In this document: piece after piece, positions 36,036 through 44,918 of the stretch
Position numbering within the stretch: the first letter of the stretch is position 1
How the letters are laid out: each line of letters begins with the position of its first letter
Origin: Saccharospirillum mangrovi
Lineage (GTDB): Bacteria; Pseudomonadota; Gammaproteobacteria; Pseudomonadales; Natronospirillaceae
Length of the DNA stretch: 64,000 bases
NCBI RefSeq assembly: GCF_003367315.1
Contig: NZ_CP031415.1
Location: 2,478,001 to 2,542,000, forward strand
Direction of reading: 5' to 3'
Translations under genes and position numbers: made by a program
Notes under the pieces: model-generated
The model's database searches: none
Seen by the model: only the letters and a program-made list of their open reading frames with translations
Told to the model about the DNA's origin: nothing

Positions 36036-36851
36036 CTAGGCTGAGGTTAACAAGATGTCTGCGACGGTATCGACGGCGTCCAGCATGCACAAATGACTCG
36101 CCTGTATTTCGAACGTATTAACCCCTTCGGCTTTAAATTTGTCGTGAAAATAACCGAACGGCGAATCCACAAAGCCCAAACAGTGAACGTAGGTAAAAGG
36201 AATATCCGGGCGAGTTGCCAGGGCGTCCACGGGTTGAAAAGTTGTTCGCCAGGGTTGCGGCACCAGTCGCGGATTGACGAACTGCTTGATGCTGTCGTCC
36301 TGAACGCCGAACACCTCCAGCGGAATGGGCGGTATGGCGGTGTCGTTGATTCTCGATTCATTAAACAGTGGCACCACCGGGCCTTCGGCATAATCGATCA
36401 ACGCCTTGCCGTTATCCGGGACAAAGGCATCGAGATAAATCATCGACCGGATGCGCTCAGTCACGCGGGCCAACACCCCAGTAGTTACCATGCCGCCGTA
36501 ACTCCAGCCAACCAGATCAATGTCGTGCAAGTCTTCCATTTCGATGTGGTTAACGATGTCCTGGATATGCGTTTCGAGGTTGGCGAGATCGTTCAGCGTG
36601 TGTTTGCGTTCGCCCAGTCCAGTCAGTGTTGGTGCTGTAACGCTGTGGCCCGCCGCGCGCAATTTCGGCGCCAGTTCGCGCCAGACAAAACTGCCATGCC
36701 AGGCGCCATGCACCAGCAAAAAGGTACGACTGTGTCGTTGAGCGCGGCTGGGTGTAACAAAGCCGGCTGTCAGTGATCCGGCGGCCGCAAGCCCGGCCGC
36801 TTTTACCAAGGTACGACGCGATAAATCTGTTTTTGTTTTAGTGGTGTTCAT
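36036..36851 (-). CDS. Alpha/beta hydrolase with Tat signal
   Basis: A 271-residue enzyme. The N-terminus LSRRTLVKAAG (twin arginines 12-13) with a following hydrophobic segment and SRA-Q cleavage site at about 37 indicates Tat export. The mature domain has LLVHGAWHGSFVWREL (oxyanion region), the nucleophile S117 in VGWSYGG, and a C-terminal histidine in ASHLCMLD. Relatives include EstC-like esterases and salicylate-type hydrolases; the substrate is unknown. A palindrome GTTCT-GATA-AGAAC at 36868-36881 lies in its promoter region; the gene is divergent from an AraC regulator, 138 bp apart. Confidence 0.88.
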   Translation of the reverse strand: MNTTKTKTDLSRRTLVKAAGLAAAGSLTAGFVTPSRAQRHSRTFLLVHGAWHGSFVWRELAPKLRAAGHSVTAPTLTGLGERKHTLNDLANLETHIQDIVNHIEMEDLHDIDLVGWSYGGMVTTGVLARVTERIRSMIYLDAFVPDNGKALIDYAEGPVVPLFNESRINDTAIPPIPLEVFGVQDDSIKQFVNPRLVPQPWRTTFQPVDALATRPDIPFTYVHCLGFVDSPFGYFHDKFKAEGVNTFEIQASHLCMLDAVDTVADILLTSA

Positions 36852-36949
36852 TAGGCTGCTCCAGATAGTTCTGATAAGAACCGGACGCTTTACTAATTCA
36901 CGTCAGGTTCCTACTTTTACAACGCGAACTCAGAACTCATCGCAGCGTA

Positions 36950-36981
36950 TTTGGAACGGACTTATGGCAGTTTTGGAACGG
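36950..36981. promoter_or_regulatory. Direct repeats TTTGGAACGG before the AraC gene
   Basis: TTTGGAACGG occurs at 36950-36959 and 36972-36981, 22 bp apart, and the second copy overlaps the ribosome-binding site of the AraC-type gene. Two direct repeats two helical turns apart are what AraC-family activators usually bind, so autoregulation is plausible but not shown. Confidence 0.5.
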
Positions 36982-36989
36982 GAGGAATA

Positions 36990-38012
36990 ATGATGGCGAC
37001 ATCCGGTTCTGACCCATCAACACAGCAGCTTGATCGTAAAGCGGCGAACTGGCGTGTTTGGGATACCGACTTGGTCCCATCACGCAGGCGGTTTACCCAC
37101 TATCGTGAAGGTGCATGCGAAACTTTTCTGTCGATGTCGCCCGAACGAGGCCAAAGCGATGAATTTGCAGCGCGCCTGGAGCATCTGCCGCTGCCAAATG
37201 GGGCGGTCAATTTTGTTGACAGCGTCCCCCACGTCATCGTTCGCAATACAGCGGACGTCGCCCGGATGACCGATGATGTCTACCACCTGAATTTTCAGAT
37301 TTCAGGGCGCAGCGTTTACTCCATTCGCAACCATGACATTGGCATTGCGCCGCGCTCCTGCCTGCTGTTCAAGTCGACCATACCGTTTCGCAAAGTTATG
37401 GATCCGGAGCGCCGCAATACTCTGCTGTCGCTTGTTATACCGGCAACCCGGCTTGCCGATGTGGTGCCGCTGAACGACATCGGCGATTACGCTCTGCTTT
37501 CAAATACGACGCATGGCAATTTGCTGCAAAGCAGCCTGGGCATTCTGGCCTCTCGCCTGCATACGGCTATGCCGACAGAAATAGCCGCACTGAGCGCGGC
37601 GGCGGTGAATATTCTGAGCGCTGCGCTCAGCTCGATGAAGACTGGCGAACAAGTTCTTGAACACCAACGGCAGCCGTCACATAGCCTCTATCCACTGATG
37701 GTGTCGTACATTCGCGAGCACCTGAAATCCAGAGAGTTGACACCAAATTCCGTTGCGCAAGCGTTTCATCTATCGCGTCGATATGTGGACGCCGTTTTCG
37801 CGCGAGCGAGCGGTTTGACGGCCTCGAAGTTTATCCTTCAGGAGCGACTGACAAATGCACAATTGGATCTGACCAATGCCTTTAGCGATCATCTGACCAT
37901 TCTGGACATTGCGTTGCGCTGGGGCTTTGAGGATGTTTCAACTTTTCATCGGACCTTTCGCGCCCACTTTGGTGACACGCCGGGCTCGCTGCGTTCCTCC
38001 AAAAGCGTTTAG
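36990..38012 (+). CDS. AraC-family transcriptional regulator
   Basis: A 340-residue regulator. The N-terminal AraC_binding_2-like domain (about 30-215) contains VYHLNFQISGRSVYSIRNHD; the C-terminal domain has two helix-turn-helix units, with LTPNSVAQAFHLSRRYVDAVFARASGLTASKFI and ILDIALRWGFEDVSTFHRTFRAHFGDTPGSLR. GGAGG at 36981-36985 serves ATG 36990 or the next ATG 36993; the latter has better spacing. The likely target is the divergent Tat hydrolase gene or itself. Confidence 0.9.
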   Translation: MMATSGSDPSTQQLDRKAANWRVWDTDLVPSRRRFTHYREGACETFLSMSPERGQSDEFAARLEHLPLPNGAVNFVDSVPHVIVRNTADVARMTDDVYHLNFQISGRSVYSIRNHDIGIAPRSCLLFKSTIPFRKVMDPERRNTLLSLVIPATRLADVVPLNDIGDYALLSNTTHGNLLQSSLGILASRLHTAMPTEIAALSAAAVNILSAALSSMKTGEQVLEHQRQPSHSLYPLMVSYIREHLKSRELTPNSVAQAFHLSRRYVDAVFARASGLTASKFILQERLTNAQLDLTNAFSDHLTILDIALRWGFEDVSTFHRTFRAHFGDTPGSLRSSKSV

Positions 38013-38039
38013 CAGGCACTGGGTCCACTGCTGAAAAAA

Positions 38040-38064
38040 AAACCCGGACATGTCCGGGTTTTTA
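38040..38064. terminator. Bidirectional terminator between convergent AraC genes
   Basis: A perfect 20-bp palindrome AACCCGGACATGTCCGGGTT flanked by eight A residues and five T residues, placed between the two convergent regulator genes. Confidence 0.93.
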
Positions 38065-38076
38065 GTTTTCAAGCGC

Positions 38077-39078
38077 TCACTCCCACCGTCGCCGGGCCTT
38101 ATAAAAAGCACTCACATCCATAAAACCCAGTCGGTCTGCTATTTGGGTTGCTGGCAGGTTGTGCAATCGTTGGAAACACCGCCGGCGGGCTTCGTCGAGT
38201 AATTGTGAAAAACGAACGCCTTCGCGCGCCAGTTTCCGAACCAGAGTCGAACGACTCATGTACAGGGCATCAGCCAGATTGCTCTGGTCGCCATAGTGCG
38301 CCAGGTCCTGATCCAGCAATTGCCGCACCCGGCCGCTGACTGTTTGTTGATCACCAATATGCGAACGCAACTCCAGCGCGCGCTGAGACAGTATCTTGCG
38401 GATGTATGGTTGGTCGCCGCCTTGCACCTGGGTGGCGAAAACCGCACTGGGTACAATCAACGCATTGCGTTGCGCCTGGTAGCGAATCGGCGCGTTGAAA
38501 CACCGCTCAACAACGCGGTGGTAATCAGGCTGGTCGAAGGTAAAGTCGACCGCCAGCAATGGCAGCGTTTGCTCGCACAGATAGCAACCCCAATGGTAGA
38601 GCGCCGCCATACTGCGCTCTACGGCGCAGCGCGGGTAATCAAAGGCCGACAGAAATTTGAAGCTGAGCACCGTGCGTTCGCCTTCGGTTTCCACTGTCCA
38701 TTGGTCGGCCGGGTTCACCAACAAAATGTTGTCGAGATAGGTATTGAGTACATCGCCCAGGTCGCGACAGGTTTGCAACAGATGGCTCGGTAAACCGCGC
38801 GATTCCGGCAAAATACGTGCGCCAAACTCGATGCCCACCGATGGATAAAACGGGCGCTGGTCCGCCTGTTGCCACAGCCAGACCAGCCAGGCTTCGGGGT
38901 AACGTCGTTCGAGCACATCGCTGATATCGCCACCTTTATTCAGCACAGCAACCTGGGTCGCCAGTGGGCCGTGCAATTGGCGCAAATCCGTTTCATCGAT
39001 AATGTTCAGTCGCAGCAGTTCTCGGGCGAGATCCACAACAGCGATGGCAGACACACTCGGTTGAGTATCCGGTGACAT
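38077..39078 (-). CDS. AraC-family regulator, OruR/GliA-type sensor
   Basis: A 333-residue regulator with an N-terminal Arabinose_bd-type domain (AAG, LLQTCRDLGDVLNTYLDN at about 100-117; LLAVDFTFDQPDYH near 175) and a C-terminal DNA-binding domain (SNLADALYMSRSTLVRKLAREGVRFSQ at about 267-293). The protein ends at ...MDVSAFYKARRRWE, about ten residues earlier than most relatives, which continue with a Gly/Pro-rich segment after the tryptophan. The missing part is non-essential to the helix-turn-helix but may reduce stability. No target gene is obvious; the neighbours are an AraC gene and a pair of unknown paralogues. Confidence 0.87.
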   Translation of the reverse strand: MSPDTQPSVSAIAVVDLARELLRLNIIDETDLRQLHGPLATQVAVLNKGGDISDVLERRYPEAWLVWLWQQADQRPFYPSVGIEFGARILPESRGLPSHLLQTCRDLGDVLNTYLDNILLVNPADQWTVETEGERTVLSFKFLSAFDYPRCAVERSMAALYHWGCYLCEQTLPLLAVDFTFDQPDYHRVVERCFNAPIRYQAQRNALIVPSAVFATQVQGGDQPYIRKILSQRALELRSHIGDQQTVSGRVRQLLDQDLAHYGDQSNLADALYMSRSTLVRKLAREGVRFSQLLDEARRRCFQRLHNLPATQIADRLGFMDVSAFYKARRRWE

Positions 39079-39205
39079 AGGCAGCCCTCCTTACCTCGTC
39101 AGGGAGCACTAATTTGCGCCAGAAATTTGGGACAGGCAACGCAGCGGCTCAGAAAAACCGGCCATTTTGTGATCAGTTTCGAGAAGTGGGACCTGCATTT
39201 TCCAA

Positions 39206-39232
39206 TAAAAAGGGCAGCTCTCTGGCTGCCCG
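39206..39232 (-). terminator. Terminator after the unknown paralogue pair
   Basis: GGGCAGC/GCTGCCC with a six-base loop, followed leftward by five U residues, 25 bp beyond the stop of the second gene. Confidence 0.85.
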
Positions 39233-39256
39233 TTTCGAATGAACTGCGCCCGAACT

Positions 39257-40843
39257 TTAGGACGGCCGCCGCCCCTGCGGGACTTCCACCTTGGCAACGG
39301 CCGACTCATCCTGATCAATCACCTCAACCTGCGCCCGCTTGGACATCGCTTCCGGGTCCAATAGCAATTCTTCCAGTTTGACGTGATTCAACAAATCATC
39401 CAGTTCGCGCAGTCGCGGCGTAAAATCGACCACCTCATTCAAGGTTCGGTTTTTGGTGGTCCAATCCACCAGTTCACCCATGCGGTATTCCTGAACGTCT
39501 AAACTGCTTTCAAATGACCGGCTCTGCACGCCGTAGGGTTCGCCTTCTTCCTGCCCCGTCAACGTTTGAATTTCGGCGCGTTCACTCAATTCGTAGTAGC
39601 GATAGTTCTGGTTTTGAAAATCAACGAATTCCCAATTGACCAACGGTTTGAAATAGCCGGCATCGAGTTCCCAGGTTTGACGTTGATCCACTTCCCGGTT
39701 CAGTACGCCGTCCTGTTTGAAATGCGTTTCCTGGCCCAGCGTCAGTGAAAAGCTTTCGATTTGATTATGGCGCTGCGGATGTGTATTAAACTGCTGAACC
39801 CGGCCTTCGAAGTGAAATGAAAAATCGGGCAAGCCGGTCAGCATCATCGATTCGGCATCCGTCAGTTCGTGGCGAGTTTCAGCCCGCTCCACCGGGCCAT
39901 GCAATAGATCAAAAGCATCCAACATGAACGCTTCCTGATCGTCTTTTCCCTGCGCACGGTCCACGCCTTCAATCAGCATTTGGCGATAATGCGCCAGCGC
40001 TGCCTGGCGACGGTCGGAATCGGAAGTTCCCACCAGACTGGGCTTATCGACCGACATCGCCAATTTGTTACCGTCATAATTGGCTTTTATTTCGCGTCTT
40101 AAAGCGGTATCTGTCATCGACAGTTTCAGATCCGGTAACAACTCACCTTCCAGCGACAGATCCAACTTGGACAATACGGTGATGTCATTCAGCCCCAAGT
40201 CGGCCAGTTGTGGTTGCTTGCCACTGAAATAATCGTTCGCCAACTGGTTCAACCCTTCGGACAAACCACTCAGTTGTTCTTTCTCAGTATTTGTGAGTTT
40301 GCCATCCAGCTGGAAGTCGACCGCGACGGTTTGATAATTAACACCGGCCTCATTGCCGTCGTAGCCCTGGCCGTTTTCCAGGCGGAACGTAAACGTCAGC
40401 GTTGCGCCGCTTTTTGTTTTCAGGCTCATGCTCATTTCAGAGCCGGGGAAGGTGTGAGTCGCGACGAACTTTTCCGAATCGATAGGAATGATCTGTTCTT
40501 TCAACGTGCGGTATTTGTATTGCGTCGCACCTTGCGAAACCGAGGTTTCGCCTTCTTGTAAAAATCGCGCCAGATTCAGCGACAAATCGTCCAGCACATC
40601 GGCGCGTTTTTCCTTAACGACCTGGCTCGATAACTGGTTGTTCAAATACGACACGCCACCGGGCGAGAGCAGCGACACTTCTTCAATGTCGCGCGGTTTG
40701 CTGTACACCGATGACGATACCGGACCACCACCCTGAATAATGATGGTCGGGTGGTCGGCCTCGTCAATCGTGGGTAATTGGGGTGTTGAAAAAGGCGTTT
40801 TTATGCCGCCGAACGGCTGTCCGGGCCAGTCAATTTTTATCAT
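39257..40843 (-). CDS. Unknown protein, second of a tandem paralogous pair
   Basis: A 528-residue hydrophilic protein I do not recognise. It has no signal peptide or membrane segment. It aligns along most of its length with the upstream neighbour: QEGETSVSQG, SLKTKSGATLTFTF, VAVDFQLDGKLTNTEKEQL, LNQLANDYFSG and RRQAALAHYRQMLIEGVDRA recur there in the same order. The middle contains beta-rich stretches and a helical segment (about residues 300-340), and the C-terminus is acidic and unlike the neighbour. ATG 40843 has AGGGGG nine bases upstream. It starts 55 bp after the stop of the other copy and ends at a terminator, so the two form an operon. Confidence 0.8.
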   Translation of the reverse strand: MIKIDWPGQPFGGIKTPFSTPQLPTIDEADHPTIIIQGGGPVSSSVYSKPRDIEEVSLLSPGGVSYLNNQLSSQVVKEKRADVLDDLSLNLARFLQEGETSVSQGATQYKYRTLKEQIIPIDSEKFVATHTFPGSEMSMSLKTKSGATLTFTFRLENGQGYDGNEAGVNYQTVAVDFQLDGKLTNTEKEQLSGLSEGLNQLANDYFSGKQPQLADLGLNDITVLSKLDLSLEGELLPDLKLSMTDTALRREIKANYDGNKLAMSVDKPSLVGTSDSDRRQAALAHYRQMLIEGVDRAQGKDDQEAFMLDAFDLLHGPVERAETRHELTDAESMMLTGLPDFSFHFEGRVQQFNTHPQRHNQIESFSLTLGQETHFKQDGVLNREVDQRQTWELDAGYFKPLVNWEFVDFQNQNYRYYELSERAEIQTLTGQEEGEPYGVQSRSFESSLDVQEYRMGELVDWTTKNRTLNEVVDFTPRLRELDDLLNHVKLEELLLDPEAMSKRAQVEVIDQDESAVAKVEVPQGRRPS

Positions 40844-40898
40844 CTTTGTTTCCCCCTTATCCGTTCGCCAGCCGCTCAGTGTGAATGCCGGTCCTGGA

Positions 40899-42572
40899 TT
40901 AATCCGGATCGATACTGGAAGCGCTGTTAGCAAACGCCACAGGTTGGCCACCCAACAAATATTCAGGCGCTTTGGTTGCATCGTTTTCAGTTATGTTTTC
41001 TTTTGCCCGCTCGTATAAGGCTTCGATGCCAAGCATCAGTTCGCCCAGTAACGCCAGCGGTGAATCGTCTGCATTTTGCGACAGCAAGGTCAGCAGATTT
41101 GTGTGCTCTTTCAGTGAATGCGCAATGGTGTTCCATGCCAGCTCATTCTCACCTTGGGTGAGAATTTCTTCCAAGGTGGCATCGAGCGTTGTTTCCTGTT
41201 GCGCACGTACAACCACACCGCCGCGACGTTCAATCTGTACCCGGCTTTCTACATCCTCACGCTGGTAATAGGAACGGTGGTCTTTGTCGCCGGGCGACGG
41301 GCCGGGCAAGGTGTCGTGCACAGCCGGTCGGAAATAACTGCCGTTCAATTTCCATAACTGATTTTGTTCGATATCGCGGTCGCCACCTTCGTATTGGCTG
41401 ACCTGAGTTTCCTGTGCGAAGTCCAGGCTGAAACGGGCGCTTCGTTCTTTCCGGTCGTCCTGTTGAGCCCACGAACCAATCCGGCTGTAGAACGATAAGC
41501 GGAAGTCGGCAACTGACGTCAGTAAAGCGGCTTCTGTATCACTCAACGCCAGGCCGGGTTTCGGTTCTTCCAGCTCGCCGTGCAGTGCATCGAAAGTCGC
41601 CAGTAATAAGTCGGTCTGTTCATCGGTACCACGCACCCGGCCCACGCCGTCGATCAGCATTTGCCGATAATTCGCCAGCGCCGCTTCGCGACGTTCCAGG
41701 TTGTAGCCGTCCACCAAGCCCAGTTTGTCGACGTCCATCGACACTCTGTTTTCGTTGACGATGGCTTCCAAATGACGCGTTTCGGCTGAGTCGGAAAAGC
41801 GCAACGTCAGACCATAATCGATATGATCGACACCAAGAAAAAAGGCTGGCGTGATTTCGGCCATGCCGCCGTCCAACGTCAACGATAAATCGGCAAGCTG
41901 CGAAAGCTCACCGATGTCGAGTCGGTTTAAATCGATGTTGCCGGTGGCGAAATAGTCGTTGGCGAGGGCGTTGAGCTTGTCGGCCAACGTCATCAATTCA
42001 TCCTGTTCCGCCTGCGACAAACGACCATCGAGCTCAAAATCAATCGATACTGTTTCATAACCAATGTCGCTGTATCGTTGGGTGTGACCGCGGCCTTTTT
42101 CGTAGTGCAGATTAAAGGTCAGTGTGTCGCCGCTTTTGGTGGTGAGACTGAACGACAGTTCACTCTTGGCGAGTACCGTGTGCGATTCCACCTCGGTGAA
42201 ATTCGGCTCCGCCCAGTTCCCACTCAGATCCGGGTAGGTGTAGCGGTCGATGCCCTGATGAACCGATGTCTGACCGCCTTGCAGAAAATCGATCAGGCTC
42301 TGTGACAGGTTTTGAACACTCGGCCCCTGATCCATGGCCTGCATCAATTGATTCGACAATCGCGGCAGGTTTTGTTCGTCGCCGCGCATGAATGTTTTCT
42401 GCGCCGGTTTGCTGTAGAGGTCATGATCCGACCAGCCACCCACTTGCAGGGTAATCGGAGCAGGGTCGATTTCCGGGTTCGGGGTTGGTGCCTCAGCGGC
42501 GGGTTGCGGAGGTTGCGCGTTGATTTTTGGTACTGCACTGGGCGTCAGCACGACGTTCACGATCCCGGCCAT
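40899..42572 (-). CDS. Unknown protein, first of a tandem paralogous pair
   Basis: A 557-residue hydrophilic protein with a proline-rich N-terminus (residues 15-40) and no export signal. Shared blocks with the downstream copy include QGGQTSVHQG, SLTTKSGDTLTFNL, VSIDFELDGRLSQAEQDEL, LNALANDYFATG and RREAALANYRQMLIDGVGRVRG. These are consistent with a two-part protein: an N-terminal beta domain, then a helical domain. I know no function; some gammaproteobacterial genomes have similar proteins but I cannot name a family. GGAGAA lies five bases upstream of ATG 42572. Operon with the downstream copy. Confidence 0.8.
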   Translation of the reverse strand: MAGIVNVVLTPSAVPKINAQPPQPAAEAPTPNPEIDPAPITLQVGGWSDHDLYSKPAQKTFMRGDEQNLPRLSNQLMQAMDQGPSVQNLSQSLIDFLQGGQTSVHQGIDRYTYPDLSGNWAEPNFTEVESHTVLAKSELSFSLTTKSGDTLTFNLHYEKGRGHTQRYSDIGYETVSIDFELDGRLSQAEQDELMTLADKLNALANDYFATGNIDLNRLDIGELSQLADLSLTLDGGMAEITPAFFLGVDHIDYGLTLRFSDSAETRHLEAIVNENRVSMDVDKLGLVDGYNLERREAALANYRQMLIDGVGRVRGTDEQTDLLLATFDALHGELEEPKPGLALSDTEAALLTSVADFRLSFYSRIGSWAQQDDRKERSARFSLDFAQETQVSQYEGGDRDIEQNQLWKLNGSYFRPAVHDTLPGPSPGDKDHRSYYQREDVESRVQIERRGGVVVRAQQETTLDATLEEILTQGENELAWNTIAHSLKEHTNLLTLLSQNADDSPLALLGELMLGIEALYERAKENITENDATKAPEYLLGGQPVAFANSASSIDPD

Positions 42573-42688
42573 AACGATTCTCCACAGAAATCCCTCTGTT
42601 GCTTTCAGTAGCGACGCTTTAGCCAGAAACTTTAAGCAGACAGGCGCGTTTGCGCCCCCTGCTCCGGTGAAAGGTGTTGCCAATACGA

Positions 42689-42715
42689 AACAGCCGGACG
42701 TTGGGTCCGGCTGTT
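42689..42715 (-). terminator. Terminator after the peroxiredoxin gene
   Basis: An 11-bp stem AACAGCCGGAC/GTCCGGCTGTT with a five-base loop, 13 bp beyond the stop; the following U-run is short (UUU). Confidence 0.75.
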
Positions 42716-42727
42716 GGATGGATCTGA

Positions 42728-43354
42728 TTACACCTTGGTCAGGCGCAGATAGGGTCGTATTTCATTCCAGCCCTGGGGAAAAATATCCTGGGCCGCGTCA
42801 TTGCTGATGGACGGCGGGATAATAACCTCGCCACCGGGACGCCAATCCGCCGGCGTCGCGATTTTTTTCGCATCGCCAAGTTGCAGGGCATCGATTACCC
42901 GCAAAATTTCGTCGAAGTTGCGGCCGACGTTCATCGGGTAAGTCATGGTCAACCGGATTTTTTTGTTCGGGTCGATGATGAACACCGAACGCACGGCGGC
43001 GGTTGCGCTTTCACCGGGGTGAATCATGTCGTAAAGCTGGGCTACGGCATGGTCGTCATCGGCAACGATGGGAAATTCCAGCGAGGTATGCTGAGTGTCG
43101 TTGACGTCCAGAATCCATTTGCGGTGTTCAGCAACGGTGTCAGTCGACAGGCCCAGTGGTTTGACATTGCGCCGCGCAAATTCGTCGGCCAGTTGCGCTG
43201 TACGACCCATTTCGGTTGTACAGACCGGCGTGAAATCGGCCGGGTGACTGAAAAAGAAAGCCCAGGAATCACCCAGCCAATCGTGGAAGGTGATCTTGCC
43301 TGCGGTGGTTTCTACGCTGAAATCGGGTGCGGTATCGCCTAAACGTAAAGTCAT
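42728..43354 (-). CDS. 1-Cys peroxiredoxin (Prx6-like)
   Basis: A 208-residue AhpC/TSA-family enzyme that reduces peroxides. The peroxidatic cysteine is in HPADFTPVCTTEMG (about residue 45) and the C-terminal dimerisation arm is of the Prx6 type; a conserved resolving cysteine of typical 2-Cys enzymes is not seen. The start ATG 43354 has AAGGAG upstream (43362-43367). A 20-bp palindrome lies 66 bp upstream of it. The gene is bounded by terminators and looks monocistronic. Confidence 0.92.
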   Translation of the reverse strand: MTLRLGDTAPDFSVETTAGKITFHDWLGDSWAFFFSHPADFTPVCTTEMGRTAQLADEFARRNVKPLGLSTDTVAEHRKWILDVNDTQHTSLEFPIVADDDHAVAQLYDMIHPGESATAAVRSVFIIDPNKKIRLTMTYPMNVGRNFDEILRVIDALQLGDAKKIATPADWRPGGEVIIPPSISNDAAQDIFPQGWNEIRPYLRLTKV

Positions 43355-43419
43355 GGTGGTACTCCTTCTGTCGTTGCAGTAAGGGAGGCGAAACACTTTC
43401 GCCTCTTCATGACTTCAAT

Positions 43420-43439
43420 ATATTAGCAATTACTAATAT
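43420..43439. promoter_or_regulatory. Palindromic operator upstream of the peroxiredoxin gene
   Basis: ATATTAG and its exact complement CTAATAT are separated by CAATTA. The AT-rich 7-6-7 form is common for ArsR- or MarR-type repressors; the binding protein is not encoded nearby. Confidence 0.7.
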
Positions 43440-43522
43440 TTCATCCCTCACAGCGCTATCAATTGAATAGTTTTTAATTATCAACCTGGAAACGCTGCTT
43501 TGTTTCGGCAATGGTCGTGCGA

Positions 43523-44806
43523 CTACTTCTGGGAAGACACAAACGGATCGGTCTCACGCTCAACATCGCCTGCCTGCCGCCGTTTGAGCACGGTGTTGAT
43601 GTAAGAATCGATGGCCGCTTTCTGACCCACGTCCTTGCTCTGGGCTTCACTCAGATACCAGCGATGCTCTAACACTTCGTGAAAGATTTCCGCATCGTCG
43701 AGCTTGCCTTTCATCTCAGCCGGAATCGGCTGCACGGTGGGGTTGAATACTTCCGACAGCCAGCGATAGGCTGCCACCGCCTCGGGAATGTCGCGGCCTT
43801 CTACTTCGCTCAGGTGGGCTTTGTAACGGCTTAAATCGTTGAGCAAACGGCGCGCCTGGTTTTCCTGAACCTGCAAGCCGGTCAGGCTGTTGAGGCGGCG
43901 GCGATGGTGCCAATGTTCAACAACGCGCGGCACCATGCGCACGCGCTGGCCGTTATCGACGGTGGTGATTTCCATTTCTTCGACATCGAAGCCCAGATCG
44001 TTCAGGCGACGGATGCGTTGCTCCATCAGGTACTGATCTTCGGGATCGAAAATTTCGTCCTGCGTCAGTTCCGCCCAGAGCTTGGCGTACCGCTCAACCA
44101 GCGCCTGCGCCAGTTCAATCGGGTCCTGACCCTTAGGCAAAGTGCCGGCCGCTTCCAGGTCCATCAGTTCGCCACCAATGTTGGTTTCCGCCAGTTCCAG
44201 ATCGTATTCGCGCCGACCTTCAGACAACTGTTCGCGCATTTCACCGGTTTCGGCATCGACCAGATAGGCCGCCATCAGGCCAGCATCGCGACGGAACAAG
44301 GTGTTCGACAGTGAGCAATCGCCCCAGTAAAAACCGGACAAATGCAGCCGCACCAGCAACTCGGCCAGAGCATCCAGCATCTGGCTTAATTGCTCGGCTG
44401 AAATGCCCTGTTGAATGATGATGCGATAAGGCAAAGCGCCGGACAGATAATGTGTCACCAACAAGGCGCGGTTGTGCATGTCCACCGGCTCGCCGACCAG
44501 ATCAAAACGCGCCCGCGCTTCGGCAACTTCTTCGTCGCGGTTGGTGACCAGACCGACCGCCTCGACCACCGGCAATCCCAACTCCCGCAATTCACGCAGC
44601 AGTTTGTATTCCTTGCGCGCCACCGGCGTCATCAGTTCCTTGAGCGCGTAGACCTGATTATTGTGGCTGACAAAGCGCACCACGTTGCGGTGAATGCCGC
44701 GTGCCACTTCGACAAACAATTCCGGCGGCCATTGCGTGAGGTGCTTGGACCAGGGGTAACGCAAGTCGGTGATGTAGTGGCTGGGCGAGGCAATCTGAAT
44801 CTTCAT
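43523..44806 (-). CDS. DUF4032 kinase-fold protein
   Basis: A 427-residue cytoplasmic protein. The first half resembles a protein/lipopolysaccharide-kinase fold: YALKEL (about 53-58) provides a lysine-glutamate pair, GFYWGDCSLSNTLFRRD (about 153-169) is the catalytic-loop equivalent with D and N, and YLVDAETGE (about 176-184) is the metal-binding aspartate. The second half (about 200-427) is DUF4032-specific, containing WHHRRRLNSLTGLQVQENQARRLLNDL. Family function is unknown; a kinase for a small molecule or protein is inferred. It stands alone between the peroxiredoxin and the ABC ATPase genes. Confidence 0.82.
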   Translation of the reverse strand: MKIQIASPSHYITDLRYPWSKHLTQWPPELFVEVARGIHRNVVRFVSHNNQVYALKELMTPVARKEYKLLRELRELGLPVVEAVGLVTNRDEEVAEARARFDLVGEPVDMHNRALLVTHYLSGALPYRIIIQQGISAEQLSQMLDALAELLVRLHLSGFYWGDCSLSNTLFRRDAGLMAAYLVDAETGEMREQLSEGRREYDLELAETNIGGELMDLEAAGTLPKGQDPIELAQALVERYAKLWAELTQDEIFDPEDQYLMEQRIRRLNDLGFDVEEMEITTVDNGQRVRMVPRVVEHWHHRRRLNSLTGLQVQENQARRLLNDLSRYKAHLSEVEGRDIPEAVAAYRWLSEVFNPTVQPIPAEMKGKLDDAEIFHEVLEHRWYLSEAQSKDVGQKAAIDSYINTVLKRRQAGDVERETDPFVSSQK

Positions 44807-44867
44807 CGGACACCTGTGATGACGGTTTGAACCTACTATAGCGACTCTTTAACGAGTCGCGAGTGAC

Positions 44868-44894
44868 AAAAAAGCCGGCATTGTGCCGGCTTTT
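44868..44894 (-). terminator. Terminator after the UgpC/MalK-type gene
   Basis: AAAGCCGGCA/TGCCGGCTTT with a TTG-type loop and a leftward U-run. A second hairpin GCGACTC/GAGTCGC lies beside it at 44841-44860. Confidence 0.9.
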
Positions 44895-44918
44895 GATTCG
44901 ACCTGTATAACCGCTCGA

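Noticed and set aside
40844-40981. 46-residue N-terminal extension of the second unknown paralogue
   Set aside because: It would overlap the end of the first paralogue, and AGGGGG with ATG 40843 gives a better start.
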